This document shows, one piece after another, positions 1 to 12,500 of a DNA stretch of 59,325 nucleotides. The stretch covers positions 1 through 59,325 of the forward strand of contig NMRA01001076.1 in NCBI GenBank assembly GCA_002633005.1. The letters are read 5' to 3'. Below the pieces are notes generated by a model. It did not search any database. It was not told the DNA's origin and worked only from the letters and a program-made list of their open reading frames with translations. Source of the DNA: Phoronis australis (lineage: Eukaryota; Phoronida; Phoronidae). How positions within the stretch are numbered: the stretch's first letter is position 1; the number at the start of each line of letters is the position of its first letter. Made by a program: the position numbers and the translations under genes.

Positions 1-500
1 CGAGCGGATTTTCATGAAATTTAGCAGACGGGCATGTATTAGTGAGATGAGGCTATCATTCAGTTTTCGTTTGAATTCGAGGCATTTTGCGCCACGTAGT
101 GGCCATTTTTACTTTTTTCGAGTCTGTTTTTTGGCATCTGCCCCTCTGTCAACCAAACAACTCTAAGGACGATGGTGGAAATTGCTATGTTTGTTCTTCA
201 TATCAAGAGAAGGGCTGACGATGATTTTCCGAATGACCTCAACAACTGTGGCACTCCTAGTGAGATTTTTTACGCCAACGGCTGTATCTCCTAAACCCTC
301 CGCAGGATCTTCATTAAATTTAGCAATTTAGTGTATTTATATGAACTTGGCAACAAACAATGACGACTTTCGGGGAGATCAGACTATGGGTGTGTCCCCT
401 AGTGGCAACTTTGGTTTTTTAATTTTACCTCTGTATCTTCAAAGTTCTTCAAGGGCTTTTCATAAATTTGGCAGATAGGCATCTATCAGTGATCGTTGTC
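1..500 (-). repeat. Diverged dispersed repeat, minus orientation
   Basis: This stretch is related in reverse complement to 7045-7760: the segment around 60-175, with 'ttttgcgccac' and 'ggcatctgcccctct', matches 7060-7130 and 7500-7580. Recurring phrases, such as a 'ctagtggcaa' core followed by 'tatctcctaaacc' and 'tttagcagac', suggest it is built from diverged subunits. No open frame looks coding and no ends or target duplications are visible. Identity as a transposon family is inferred only from the multiple dispersed copies. Confidence 0.55.
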
Positions 501-1040
501 CCTATCGTTTGCTGAGTGGACTCAGTCTCAGAAAGGTATTGGACAATCTGCAACGTCAGTTTTTTTTGTTTTTCTCACAAACTGTAGGTAGATGAATTAA
601 CGGCGACATGAAGTTATAGTAACTTAATTATGCTGCTTGAAAACGCAGTGTGGTAAGACCAAGAGGAGGGGTCACAAATGAAACACCTGAATCCCTAGTG
701 GCCATATTGCCAAAGAGTCCGATACTAGCCTCCACGAATGAGCAAATGAGCTAACTCAAAAGCAATAACAAACTCCCAGTTCTTCTCTGGCGTAGAGGTT
801 ACATTGTAATCGGAGTAAGGATCATTAGTTCACAGATTTTATAACAGTAAGTATCGTAGCCAACATAAACAGTTGAATTTTTGACAGAAAGAACTAACTT
901 ATCGCACCTGAAGCCAACTATGAGTTTTTAAATATAAAAGAGACTACAATACCTTAGATACATGGTTAGAACCAGTGACCTAAATATACCTTAGCTCACT
1001 GGTGTAATATTTTGTGTACTATCAAGATGAAGGCAAAAGA
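501..1040. other. Non-coding stretch, nothing recognised
   Basis: I see no open frame with recognisable protein content, no splice-bounded exon and no clear repeat structure in this interval. Confidence 0.4.
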
Positions 1041-1045
1041 GACTT

Positions 1046-1251
1046 CAAGGTACCTAAACTACAGGGTCAACGGACTCATAAACACGGGCACGGACGCATG
1101 AACACAACTCACGGACCTGCAAACACCGTCCACCGATTCACAAACACGGGAACGGACTCACAAAACACGATCCACGCACCCAAATACACGGGACACGGAC
1201 TCATATTCACGAGGTAACACGGTTAACGGACCGTGTAGTTTAGGTACCTTG
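1046..1251. mobile_element. Small TIR element with internal minisatellite (MITE)
   Basis: A 206-bp element is bounded by an 18-bp inverted repeat, caaggtacctaaactaca at 1046-1063 and its complement ending at 1251. It is flanked on both sides by the 5-bp direct repeat GACTT (1041-1045 and 1252-1256), as expected for a target-site duplication. The interior is a degenerate array of motifs such as 'acacgggcacggactca', with units of roughly 20-30 bp. It has no transposase, so any movement would need one supplied in trans. The 67-codon open frame across it is a by-product of the array. Confidence 0.75.
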
Positions 1252-1256
1252 GACTT

Positions 1257-4200
1257 GTTTCTATGTAAATAGATTATCTATTAAATGAACTGAAAAGTAC
1301 GATGAACAAAGGGTCACCGAGGTTACACAGCTACTCATAAGCATGCACTATAAACATGTTTGTTGCCAAGACTACTTAATGTGGTTGCCATGATTAATTA
1401 CTCTGACAGTCAGTCTAAACAAATACTGGAAGTGGACAATGAGCTCATCATGTTACAATTGGTAGAATATTGTCTGGTGACCAGGAGAGTGGACCTGAGT
1501 TTGTGTGCAATCAGTATCTTCAACTACTAAGAAAAGATACTTAATAGTAAAAACAAGCAGTCCCCTTTGATTAGCACTGCTTTAAGGTTTTAAACAGACA
1601 TCATGGTAATACAAACTACAGCGGTGTACTGAAAAAAGACTTACGAAATTATATGTCAAACATCAAGCTATGTTGATAAATGAACATTGTAACCTTTACA
1701 GATTACCGTATTTATTATTCCTGTGTAGTATCCAGCATTCCATCCTATCATGCGAACTTGTCCTAGATAGCTTCATATCCTTATTTTCACCATTGATATG
1801 AACAAAATACCATCTACAGTAACCACCTTGCCTGGAACACTCACAGTATCAAAGTAGTTCAAATCTGTGTCCCAGAGCTGACAATACAAAAGCAATCAGA
1901 TAGATACCATTAGTTGGTATTTAGGAATGGGAACATTCTAATTTTAGCACCAGTACAATGGTCATTGTAACTGCTGTAAATGTATTGTTAATAGACTAAA
2001 GACTGAAGTAAACAGAGATCACATGGGCAATGTCACACACTATGTAGACCAAATAAACAAAGTCAAACTGAAGCTAGAAACACTCTGGATTTGAGCTCAC
2101 GTTGGCAATCAGAATTTTTGCCTTCATTCCATCACATAGCTTGCTACACTGAAGTTTGGTTTTATCAAAATGTGTCATAGATACCTTGCACAAAATTGAA
2201 AGTTATTGCAGAATTCTTCCAGCATGAGCTCTTGCCATAAGTCATTGGGGGAAAAAAATTCACTTCTGGTAAGCATTTCTTTCACTCTCAGCTTTGCTTT
2301 TATGTTTCCCACTATCTCACTGGTAAAGCATCAGTACTATGAACAGATAGCAAGATCAGCTTTTTAAGTAAAAATGAAGTCCAATAAGCAAATTGTGTCA
2401 TAGTTGGAAAAAAGTTTTGTTATTGAGACAATTTAATAGCAGCTGTGTTAAATTAAGACAATAATATTTGAAATAAAATATGTTCACAATTTATGAAGAA
2501 TGTCATGGATGTAACTTGCAAGTATGTTACCACTTCACATCTGGAATACTGGTAGTGTTTTGTAAACTTCAAATAGAAATCAATTGTCCTTCAAAATGCT
2601 AAAAAGAATTTGTTTATTCCCACTCAGTGTTTCAAAAGGGCATTACGCCAATCAAATTATAACAAAACCTTCACATTTTTGAAACATAACAAATAAAATA
2701 AATGATGTGAAAGTCCATGTAACCCAGAACCACAAAAAAGTTATCAATTCTGAAGTCGATCTATAATTCACAGCTTTCAATTAAGATATCTTTAACAATT
2801 CACCTATGTTTTCATTCAATTCCAATACAAGGTTCTAAAGAATTAATCAACATTAAAATGCAGCATTCCTGTCAGTTATGTTTCAATTCTATTCTACTGA
2901 AAATAAAGCACCTGTCGGAGTGTCGATGTAAACAGCGCAGTTAACTGGACCGTTCATACTGGCTTCGGTAGTTAATGACCATCGAAGTCAAGGGTTGGTG
3001 ACGTTGACTTCATCGAAGTTATCGCAAGGTAGCGCTGCACGCTAGGATTTTTTTCAATGTGATAATTTGGGAACATTTAAATGTGCTAAATGACATTAAA
3101 CTCATTTTTAATTCAATTGGTTATCATTAGAGCAAAAAATAAGTAGCTATTAGTGACGGCACTACTCTGTAACTGTTGACGATAACAGTGGCACCTGGCG
3201 ATAACTTCGATTGGACCGGAGATAAGCGTTCATACTGCACCACAACATCCCAAACCATCAAAGCATCGACATTAGTATGAAAGGCCCTTAAGACAAAGTC
3301 CATGGTTGTGGTTCAGACTGGGCAGAAATAGTTTTTGAATTGCTGTGCATTTGTGCCAAAGGAGATGTGTCTGTAGCCCATTACAAATTGAAGTTATGAT
3401 TTTAATGTTACTTGACCAATTATTGTACTACACAGATTCTTAAAAACATTACAAAGAACATTTCAGCAAAGTCAGAGGGCAACTTAATGAAACTCATAGT
3501 ATTACTAAGCAGTAAGTCTGAATCTGTGTAGTATTTCACCTATTTCACTCAAAATAAACTAGTTCTTTTAACAAGTAAATAAACTGAACAGACATTCTTT
3601 ATAGTTCAAGGGCAATGTGTTACAAATTGGTATAAGGAATAAAAAGCTAAAACCTACTCTACAAGGAAATGAGATTACTATTAGTTGCAAGATTGTTTGA
3701 GGGTTAGGTTACGTTAGGGAAATGAGACTATGCATTTTAGTCGAAAATTGGTGAATTTCCTATTTTAAACAATTCTGCGCTTTCCTCATTATGCACTTCC
3801 CAAAACAAAAAATACGTGATAAAAATGTGGTAATTATTAAAAACATTTGCTGTGAAATCAACACTGTGGCAGGTTTATGGCAAGTTAAATGTGTAAAAAT
3901 TGGTTAATAAGTTTTTAATAATTTTTATACAAAGTGCTTTATGAAAAACTCAATGCTTAGTTGTTGACCACTTGTATCATTAGGAGGTGACACCAACAAG
4001 AAAACAATACATTACAGAAAGGGTCAATATATATGGCTACATCAGGCTACATTTGAATTTTCACAATTCTAATTCCAAAAGCAAGTTTTCAGTCAGCAGC
4101 TTTTCTGCTGACTTTTCCTAGATTTAGATTGACAACAGATGCTCACCAATGTGTCAAATCTTCCTTTTTGTTCCCTCACAGTTAGGCAGCTGCACAAAAT

Positions 4201-4978
4201 AATGTGAAAGTGAACAACAATAAATTTTGTAAACCACGCTGCCTGACCTAACCCTAACCTCCACTTTCACTTTGACATGATTCTCTAAACAGTGTTGAGC
4301 TGGGAACAGATTTTGGACTTGGCCTGCCAAGCTCTCAGTTGTTTAGTCTTGTGTTTGTAAGCAAGCATATGTGAAGTTCCTGACCTGGCATAATTGGATG
4401 ATTCTGGCTGGGCCATATGGTTAAGACATTAAATGTATCTTGGTGTAATGAGTTCTCTGTGTATGGGTCTTTTGTTTTAAGTTTAACAGTGGTGTTTTAG
4501 GAGATTTAATTGAAAGATATCATGAAAATTAGAAAACATTTCTTTGTGTTATATGATGGTTGGAAGACTATAATAGTCCATATCTCTATGCCATAAAGAA
4601 ATCTTGTTGAAGAAACGTAGTGACACAAATATACACATTTCCGTGGTGCATGCGGACACAGTGAAATAGGCCTACCCTCCACTATATGAAAAATGACCCA
4701 TATAAACTCAACTTGGAAACACCAGCCACTCGCATGTGGAAATCCTGCTGTTACTTGTCCAAGTAATTATATGCATTTACTAATTAGGTATTCACAAGTG
4801 GTATTTATTCTCTTACTTCACATTTTTTGACGTGACAAAAGGATTGTCATTTTCGAGTTCTTTTATTGGCATTTAATGATTCTTTATTGTTGTTGAAGAA
4901 GGTCAGGCCAAAATTTGGGACCCAGTCAACCTCATGTTTACTGACTTTCTAAAACCGCTCTGAGGTGGTGGCGTATTG
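1257..4978. other. Intergenic, no gene recognised
   Basis: AT-rich sequence without a supportable exon. A weak inverted motif, 'cgaagttatcgc' near 3015 and 'gcgataacttcg' near 3198, may mark an old element. The segment at 2715-2740 resembles the 'tgtgacccagcaccaca' repeat end seen at 28815 and 31789. Nothing else could be named. Confidence 0.4.
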
Positions 4979-5120
4979 CAACTATTATTAAAATCTCTTG
5001 GTCTATTTACACCGACCTCGAGTCTATATACACTGTCACGACGTTTCGGTCGGTCTATTCGCCGGCCGTCATCTGGTGTTCCCGCGTTCTTAGAAAAACA
5101 CCACTACACCACGGAGTCAT

Positions 5121-5203
5121 GACTCCGTGGTGAAGTGGTTAAGGTGCTGGACTCTTAATTATCTGTAGTTTCAGAAGTCGTGGGTTCAAATCTTGCCTAG
5201 GAC
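5121..5203 (+). repeat. tRNA-derived SINE-like module, copy 1
   Basis: The segment has an A-box-like stretch (tggtgaagtggttaagg) and a B-box-like stretch (gggttcaaatc) at tRNA-like spacing, the internal RNA polymerase III promoter of tRNAs and tRNA-derived SINEs. The acceptor stem is not convincing and the copy sits inside a fold-back repeat, so I call it tRNA-derived rather than a functional tRNA gene. Confidence 0.55.
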
Positions 5204-5303
5204 AAAAAATCACACCATGAGTGTACCACATANCGGTCTATTCGCCGGCCGTCATCAGGTGTTCCCGCGTTCTTAGAAAAACACCACTACACCACGGAGT
5301 CAT

Positions 5304-5385
5304 GACTCCGTGGTGTAGTGGTTAAGGTGGTGGACTCTAATTATCTGTAGTTTCAGAAGTCGTGGGTTCAAATCTTGCTTAGGAC
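5304..5385 (+). repeat. tRNA-derived SINE-like module, copy 2
   Basis: This is a near-identical second copy of the module at 5121-5203, with an A-box-like tggtgtagtggttaagg and B-box-like gggttcaaatc. It lies 183 bp downstream, across the 'n' at 5233. Confidence 0.55.
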
Positions 5386-5544
5386 AAAAAATCACACCAT
5401 GAGTGTACCACATATCCGTGCTCGTTCTTCTAAGAACGCGGGAACACCTGTCGATGGCTGGAGAATAGACCGAACGAAACGTCGTGACAGAGTAAATAGA
5501 CTAGAGGTCAGTGTAAATAGACCAAGAGATTTTAATAATAGTTG

Positions 5545-7040
5545 TCTCATGTTTACTGTTAGGTATAGTGAAGTATACTGCAGTTGCAACTTCACTCCAG
5601 CCTCGCTATATCACAATAAGTACTGTGTTGTAATTTTATTGAGTGTTAACTAGCTTTAAATGCCAAGTATCAAACACCGAGTTGCTCTGATTTTAAAATC
5701 AAAGTTTTAACTTGTCTTATTTCATATCTTGATTCTCAATAACCTACATGTCCCAGACTGTTTAGGAGCTGTTTCAATTAAATGCAAGTGCAAGTTGAAA
5801 ACATTCTTAGAATGTGCTCACCAAATGGCACCATAAAAGCAGCTGGACAGACTGGGATGTCCCCAACCCCAACAAACTCCAACCTCTTGAAATGTTTATC
5901 TAAAACATGCTTTATCAGTTAGTTGTCAAGGTTACGAACTTAAGCGCCCTTTTCAAACTGCCTTTAACTAAAGGACTTACAATACAGCTGGATTGGTAAG
6001 ACTGTACACTGAACTTAATGTAGATTATATGCAGTATAATATTTGATTTCATTCAACAAGAAATAATTACTTCATAAGCATTCAGTCCAAGTTGGAAAAA
6101 TCTTTCAATTTTGAGTAAAATTAATTGCTGGGTTTTTTATTATTCCTGACTATCTGTTCACTATCAATCTCACTGCAATGATGGGAAACCGGCCCATTTC
6201 AGTTGATACTTCGTATCATGGTGATCACAAAATGAATTCATGGGTCATCCTTATCATTATTCATAGTTAAGTAATAAGAAATTTCATAAATTATTCTAAC
6301 TGGTGAAAAGATGTGCATGAAAATTATATCAATCGTGCGTTTAAATGTGAATTTTTGTGAAACATCATGTACCATTCATAGGAATTCAGAAATGGTTTAT
6401 AAGAATTGGATTTAATTAGATTTGTTTGCAAGCTACGAGTTACATTTCTTTTCCAATCAATGTGGAATTTACACAAAACGTGTATCGTGAGTAGCTCGAA
6501 GCCTATTGTATTTGGTTGAAATCAGACGCAAGATGGCACTGTAGAGACCATTTTTCGCTGTCTTGGTTTGCGGAGCCATAGCTTTACAGGTTCTAGAATT
6601 TTTATGATTTCTTTTTTGGGGAAAAATCATTTAAATGACCATAAGAAGTGTCCAATTTGTTTTTTTCCTTAGGACTTACTGTTTTGGAGTTATTCAAAAT
6701 TTTCCTGTGACTGCTAGATAATCGAATCTGTTTTTGTTCGGCATCTCTGGCAACACTTGCCGGATCTTTCTTGAAGCCAGTATATAGATAGTGCTATCAG
6801 CATTGTGCCATCTATTTCTCACTATGACCTACCTTTTTCGAGATATTCAAGATTTACTAGCCACATGAATGTTCTTCTGTTGACTTACCGGTACTTTTAG
6901 CTGCACTTCGGTCGCCTATTATATTCGTGACAGAGATTGTATTTTTTGTCTGATTGACATTGAGTTACTTAGTGTTTATCTAGTCAAAAGCGCGAGGACT
7001 GGTTTGTGGATGAACATGTACATCAATTTTCAATCGTTAG
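5545..7040. other. Intergenic, no gene recognised
   Basis: No exon, RNA gene or clear repeat boundary was found in this AT-rich interval. Confidence 0.4.
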
Positions 7041-7044
7041 AATG

Positions 7045-7760
7045 GTTTAGTTAATAGAGAGGTGGATGCCAAAAAACAGACTCGAAAACAGTAAAAATGG
7101 CCATGAGGTGGCGCAAAATACCTCAAATCCATCAGAAAACGGCAGGATAGCGTCACCTTACCAATAAGATGTCTATATTTCAAATTTTTCGAAACTCTGT
7201 TGAGGACCCTTGAATATACAGAGGTAAACGTAAAAACTAAAATTGCCACTGGGGGCGTAACGGTAGTCCGATTCATGCAAAAGTCATCTTCATTTGTTGT
7301 CAACATCGCATAAATGTACTTGCAACATTAAGTAAAAGATCCTACTAACGGTTTAGAAGATTCAGCCATGGGTGCAAAAAAACTGCAACTAGGAGGCGCC
7401 ACAGTTCTCAAAGTCGTCGGAAAATCGTCGTCAGCCGCACTCAACACAGTAAGAACACATCCGTCAATTTTCAAAATAATCCCCAGAGCGGTTTGGTTGA
7501 TAAAAGGGCGGATGCCAAAAACAGACTTGAAAACAATAAAAATGGCCACCAGGTGGCGCAAAGTGCCTCGAATCCATTCGAAAACGGGAGGATGGCATCA
7601 TCTCACTAATAGATGCCTAATTGCTAAATTTTAAGAAAATCCATTGAAAACCTTCAAAGATACAGAGGTAAGCGTAAAAAATTAATATTGCCACTAGGGG
7701 GCACACCGGTAGTTGGAGAGGTCCGAAATTCGTTGTCGTCTGTCGTCAGCTTGATATGAA
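7045..7760 (+). repeat. Two tandem units of the dispersed repeat, plus orientation
   Basis: Units starting near 7045 and 7490 share long matches, including 'ggatgccaaaaa', 'aaaaatggcca', 'ggtggcgcaaa', 'gatacagaggtaa' and 'attgccact'. Their offset is about 449 bp. The reverse-complement relative lies at 1-500. Short open frames within are inconsistent between copies, so I do not annotate coding. Confidence 0.6.
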
Positions 7761-8212
7761 CACACCTGCCAAATCTCATCCAGATCCTGTGAGGGTTTAG
7801 GAGATACAGCTGCGGATGCCCGACGCCTGGACAGAGATGACAGCAATATGCGACCACATATAAATATGTGGGCCCACAAAAATAAAATTGATGAGTTTCT
7901 AGACATCTAGCCTACTATATTTTAATCTCCAACAGAAAGACAATCACTGAAAAGATGAGTCTTAAAGTGAAAGCGAGGTCACAAGGCAGATCTATATTGT
8001 GACGAAAATGAAAGCATAGAAGCGCTGACATTAAACTTGTCATTGTGCTTTTTCTCCTCCGTTTCAAAGGGGTGGGGGGGTGCAAAATGGAAATTATTAT
8101 CTATTCTGGGCTTGAGATTCGTTGGCAGGACAAGACCATAGCAACCGTGATGACTATGATCACATTGGTGGATTACAGTACCACAATATGATGAGCATAG
8201 TCGCAATGATTC

Positions 8213-8500
8213 GGGGTGTACCCAGACCCTGAGAGAAAAATCCACATTACACTTTTATGAGTACACCGAAAATGATTTGGAGTGTACTCAGAGCCTGAGA
8301 GCAGAATACATCAACACAATTTTATAAGTACACCCAAAATGGTTGGGGGTGTACCCAGAGCTTCAAAAATGAATACACAATCACAATTTTATGAGCACCC
8401 CGAAAATGAATTGGGGTGTACTCAGAGCCTGAGAGCAGAATACACCAACACAATTTTGAGTACATACAAAATGGTTTGGGTTGTACCCAAGCCAGACCAG
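8213..8500. repeat. Minisatellite, about 68-bp unit, 4-5 copies
   Basis: Units begin with 'ggggtgtacccagagcc'-type sequence at about 8213, 8278, 8347, 8415 and 8479, a period of 65-69 bp. Each contains 'gagcagaatacaccaac', 'caattttatgagtacac' and 'aaaatggttgg'. Copies are partly diverged. Open frames across it reflect the repeat and are not genes. It lies just downstream of the USP stop codon. Confidence 0.85.
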
Positions 8501-8592
8501 ATGAACTCGCGTCATGCAAGGCCATTCAGGTATACCCTAAACTTGACATGACTGTGAGCTCTTTCACAAGGCTACCTGAAACCCTGCACAAT

Positions 8593-9599
8593 TTATTTTT
8601 TTATCAATTGTTCATTTCCATGATAAAAGTTCATTTGAAATAATAACATGTTCACATAAATATACTTGCCCAGTGTCTTCTTCTGTGCTGAGGACTGGAC
8701 ATAGAAAAGCATATATGCCTGGCTTTGTCTTACTGTCTCGAATGAACAAGAGGATATGTCTTCATCACTGCAGTAGACCCACGTTTTGAATTGTTCGTTC
8801 TTGGTATACGCTATGAAATGGCCAGATTCACATGTTTCACCTTGGTGCTCAATCACTGCAACAAGGGAGTACGATACGAAGTCATTGCACCACTGCTGTT
8901 GGATGTTCTGCTCAAAGTCCACGTGGGACAGTATCTTTTCAGTCCTCTCTCCAGTTTTCTTGCTTCTGTCCAGACGGATGATTAAGTAAAGTGGAGGGAT
9001 CAATTTTTTTATTTTTAGTTGCTGCACTTGTTGACCTTCCTGGTGACATTTTATCACCCAATACTGAGGTGCATTGAATAAATCTTTCGTCATCTTGGAG
9101 ATGCTATGTTGCCTTGGGCCAGTAGCATCTGGTATTGGAAATGTAATGATGCCAAAAGGCATCTCATGATAGGAAAAAGTGCGACTACTGAGATATGTCA
9201 CTTCTATGTCCTTCCCTGTAAACAGGTCTTTTATGATGAAGCTCTCCTTCTTCAAACTGTGCAACAGGTGAACCAAGACATTATGGCAGTCTTCTACCTT
9301 CTCACTGTTATAGTGTGGGAAGTGGCTGGCCATGGCATTATAAAGTTCTTGTGGAGTTCTCGTCGTGGCATCAAGAAGTTCAAGCAGTTCTCTCTGTAGC
9401 CTCATGTTATCTCTGATGCCTGTCAATGCCCTAAGAGCCTGTATCACTGCATTGAAAGAACACTTCATGCCAGGGTTGTGCAGTGCAAGATCGAAAATTG
9501 TGGAATTCTGATAGAATCCTTTGAACACTTTACTAGATGTCTCTGGTTGGGCTAACGTGTCCACCCTGGGGATGTCAGGGTTTGTTGGGCATGATGGGG
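8593..9599 (-). CDS. USP exon 4, catalytic domain and stop
   Basis: The exon opens after a polypyrimidine acceptor (ttttttttccag) and runs 334 codons to a TAA. It holds the whole C19 catalytic core with Cys and His boxes. The last roughly 30 codons after AYMLFYV are hydrophobic and family-atypical. A weak donor (gggcaa|gtatat, near 8671) lies at that point, so the annotated C-terminus could be intron read-through. Confidence 0.85.
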
Positions 9600-12500
9600 C
9601 TGGAAAAAAAAAATAATTGTAGCAAACTTTATTTATAGAGGATAAAATACAATTATAAATTTTTGAAACACTTTGGTGGCCAGAGGCTAATCGAATACAG
9701 CATGGTCCTCTTACACCAATATATTAAATTAAAAAACTTAGATAGATTAAATTAAATTACATTAAATTCAATCAATATTTTACAATTCACAAATTGAAAT
9801 GATTAAAAAATAAAAACTTTTTTATGGTATATACAATGAAATTCGTTTTTTAAGAGAACCCGTGTTTTCTTAATGTTTAAACGCCTAATTCCAGCTTGGT
9901 TTGATACCTCAGAAGGAGAAGTAACACCAGTTATTTCTCGTAACTGACCTAATTTTCCCATCTTTGGGATTAATGGTTCAGTGCTTAAGGAGCAAACTTA
10001 ATTCACTTGTCTAGCCGTTACCCGTGTGGAACAGCTAGTAGGAAATGCCGAGGGGGAAATAGCTACACCTTCTAGTGAACATTAGTGTTCATTGCAAGAG
10101 ACGGGGATACTTGTTGAAGAGACTGTGATATTTAAAGCTTCAATCAGAATTTCTGTCACTGTCAGATTTTAATAGGCAGGATGTGTGGCTGCTTGATTCT
10201 TTCTTCTGGCAGTACAAATGTCTTTCCAGAACATTTGACCCTACAGTAACACAAAGTTTGGTAGTCAGCTATTCTTTAATTAAAAGTGAAAGCTAAGAAA
10301 GCATTTAAAAATACTGTATTTTACACAAAGTATATAACTAAAAGTCCATCATAAATGTAGGTATTAGGGAAGAAAGCCAGCTAGCTGTATGAAGACTATC
10401 ATCAACATACAGCTAGTTAGCCATGTGTAGCTTCATTAGACACTGAAATTTCGCACAACCCGGGTGGCACAAAAACTTATCAATATGTAGAGGTAACAAC
10501 CGACGGGTGTGCTGAAGAATCTGCGAATCGATCGACACTCTCTTTGCCCGTTACAGCTGTTTATTGAAGTAAAACAAAGAATCTAATAAACATTATTTAA
10601 GCGTAATTCTGTGACTTGTAACAAAGAAATGTCTTTCGTCGTTTTGAAAACAGTGCATACTCTTGACATGCCCACGCACCATTTTCTAATATTTTGCTGA
10701 AACTCGGGAGTTCATTCTGAAATTGGGGTTTTTTGGTATTAAAATACTAAAAACATGTAACGAAATGAAACCAGTTCCGATTGTTATGACATGGTAACCT
10801 CACGGTGGCAATGGCACCGAAAGCCAACCCATAACAGCGCATTACAATTTTAGTCCCAGAATAACGATATAATGACAATTTTTCCAACATCAGTAAATAA
10901 TTTAGTTTATGTAACAGAGCAAATCTTTACGGAGCATCAAAAATGTGTATTTCACCTCATCAGGCATACGTTCAGTTCAGTTACACATGATAACGATCAA
11001 TTTCATGTAGGCAAAGGAAGGAAACACCCTTCTCCTAAGCCTGTCGCTTGCGAAGTGCTCGACACATACAGTCGCGCCCGCATGTCCTCATAACAAAGGC
11101 ACACTGAGACGCAACATAGACGTTAGCATAAGAATAACTGAACATTTGCAACTAAATAAGAATAACAAGTTACGAACGTCCCGTCACATTTACTCAAGGA
11201 AGAGTGTATTTTTTAATGGCATCATTAATTTTGGCAGCGACAGGCCCAATGAATTATATACAGGATAGAAGTTGGAGGGAGTGAATTTAAGCCAACGGAC
11301 TGACACCACCCAGGTTGTAAAGCCTCTACGGACTGCTGTCAGCAAGGCCAGTATGAAGCTTACCACCCTCCCTTCGCGTCCGCAAAAAAACAGGCCGTGA
11401 GAAAAAACACCACCTCAAATCTGAATAGATGGCCGGTGCACTACCTGGGCCCGGTCTCTAATCTTTGTACTCGAAATGAACTCGAAACTATTTTTGGCAA
11501 TTTCTCTGCTCCTTTTGTGCGAACTTAAGATAATTGGTTATCAGACTGTGCTCGAATACATTATAGTTTATGCATAGGAGTTTCTAGTTCAAGTTTGCCC
11601 TTGAAGACCCTTATATTCGTGCTACAAACTCGAGTAAAAACTCGAAATTTGGAGTTCAAACTCAAACTTATTGCTTTAATATTGGGATTACAAACTGTGA
11701 ACTAAGGGCAATAAATTATCTACGTAAGTTATTGTGTACTCGAGCATAGAATAATAGACACTTGTCTTGAGTTCGCCCAAAAGTAGAGTAGAAAATGCCA
11801 AACCTAATTTCGAGTTCCGTTTCGAGTAAAAAGATTGGAGACCTGGCCCTGGGACCAAGGTGTTGCCGAAACGAGCGTAACGAAGGTGTGCAGTGGAGCA
11901 GGGGAGATGGGAGTTTACACGAACGATGCATTTTATGTTAACGGAATTGTGCGGTGATTCGATGTATTTCAAGGCTTTTCATTTCATGCGAAAATAATGA
12001 TTGAGTAGATGAACAACGCAAGTTAAGAATTTTTTGTTGTGAAATTTGCACTGAATTGTTACCGTTCGGCTAGGGAAACTGGATATTTTTCAATCAGTAG
12101 AGTTCTCAAATTAGACTATGAAAAAGGAGTCAATTGGTTACACTGTTATCTTTGATGACTTTGCTGACAATCATTTGGCACTTCAGTTCTACCAAAGTTG
12201 TGGGCATTTTTCCAACATGTATTTTTTCCTATATTAAGTACTTAGCTACTCAAATACAGGTATTGGTTAGAGGCCTCTGAATACAACTTTCGTGTCACCA
12301 ACTAACTTGCTCATTGTAAGGCGGCTTATAAAGTTTCAAAATCGCATGCCCATTTAAGTTCTTAACTTAGTTTGTCACAAAATAAAACATAGCCAATGCT
12401 TCGGGTGCCAACTTTATTCGCCGATAAGCTCTTAGTATTGTTTTCGCAAAAACATCTTGCACTCTCTGTGACCTTTAATCTAGACGAATCGCATAAAGTT

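Larger units (their letters stand above)
4979..5544. mobile_element. Fold-back repeat with about 116-bp inverted arms
   Basis: The left arm begins caactattattaaaatctc at 4979; the right arm is its reverse complement and ends at 5544, with scattered mismatches. Between the arms a unit of about 183 bp occurs twice (around 5052-5232 and 5235-5414). Each unit contains the palindrome 'cggagtcatgactccg' and a tRNA-like module. A single 'n' at 5233 sits at the junction of the two units, so the tandem copy may be an assembly artefact. I found no matching target duplication. Confidence 0.65.

Noticed and set aside
5121-5203. True tRNA gene
   Set aside because: A and B boxes are present but the stems do not close well, and the module is repeated inside a fold-back element.
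8282-8643. Plus-strand frames with repeated segments in the 68-bp minisatellite
   Set aside because: Repeat-derived open frames with no start context or domain.
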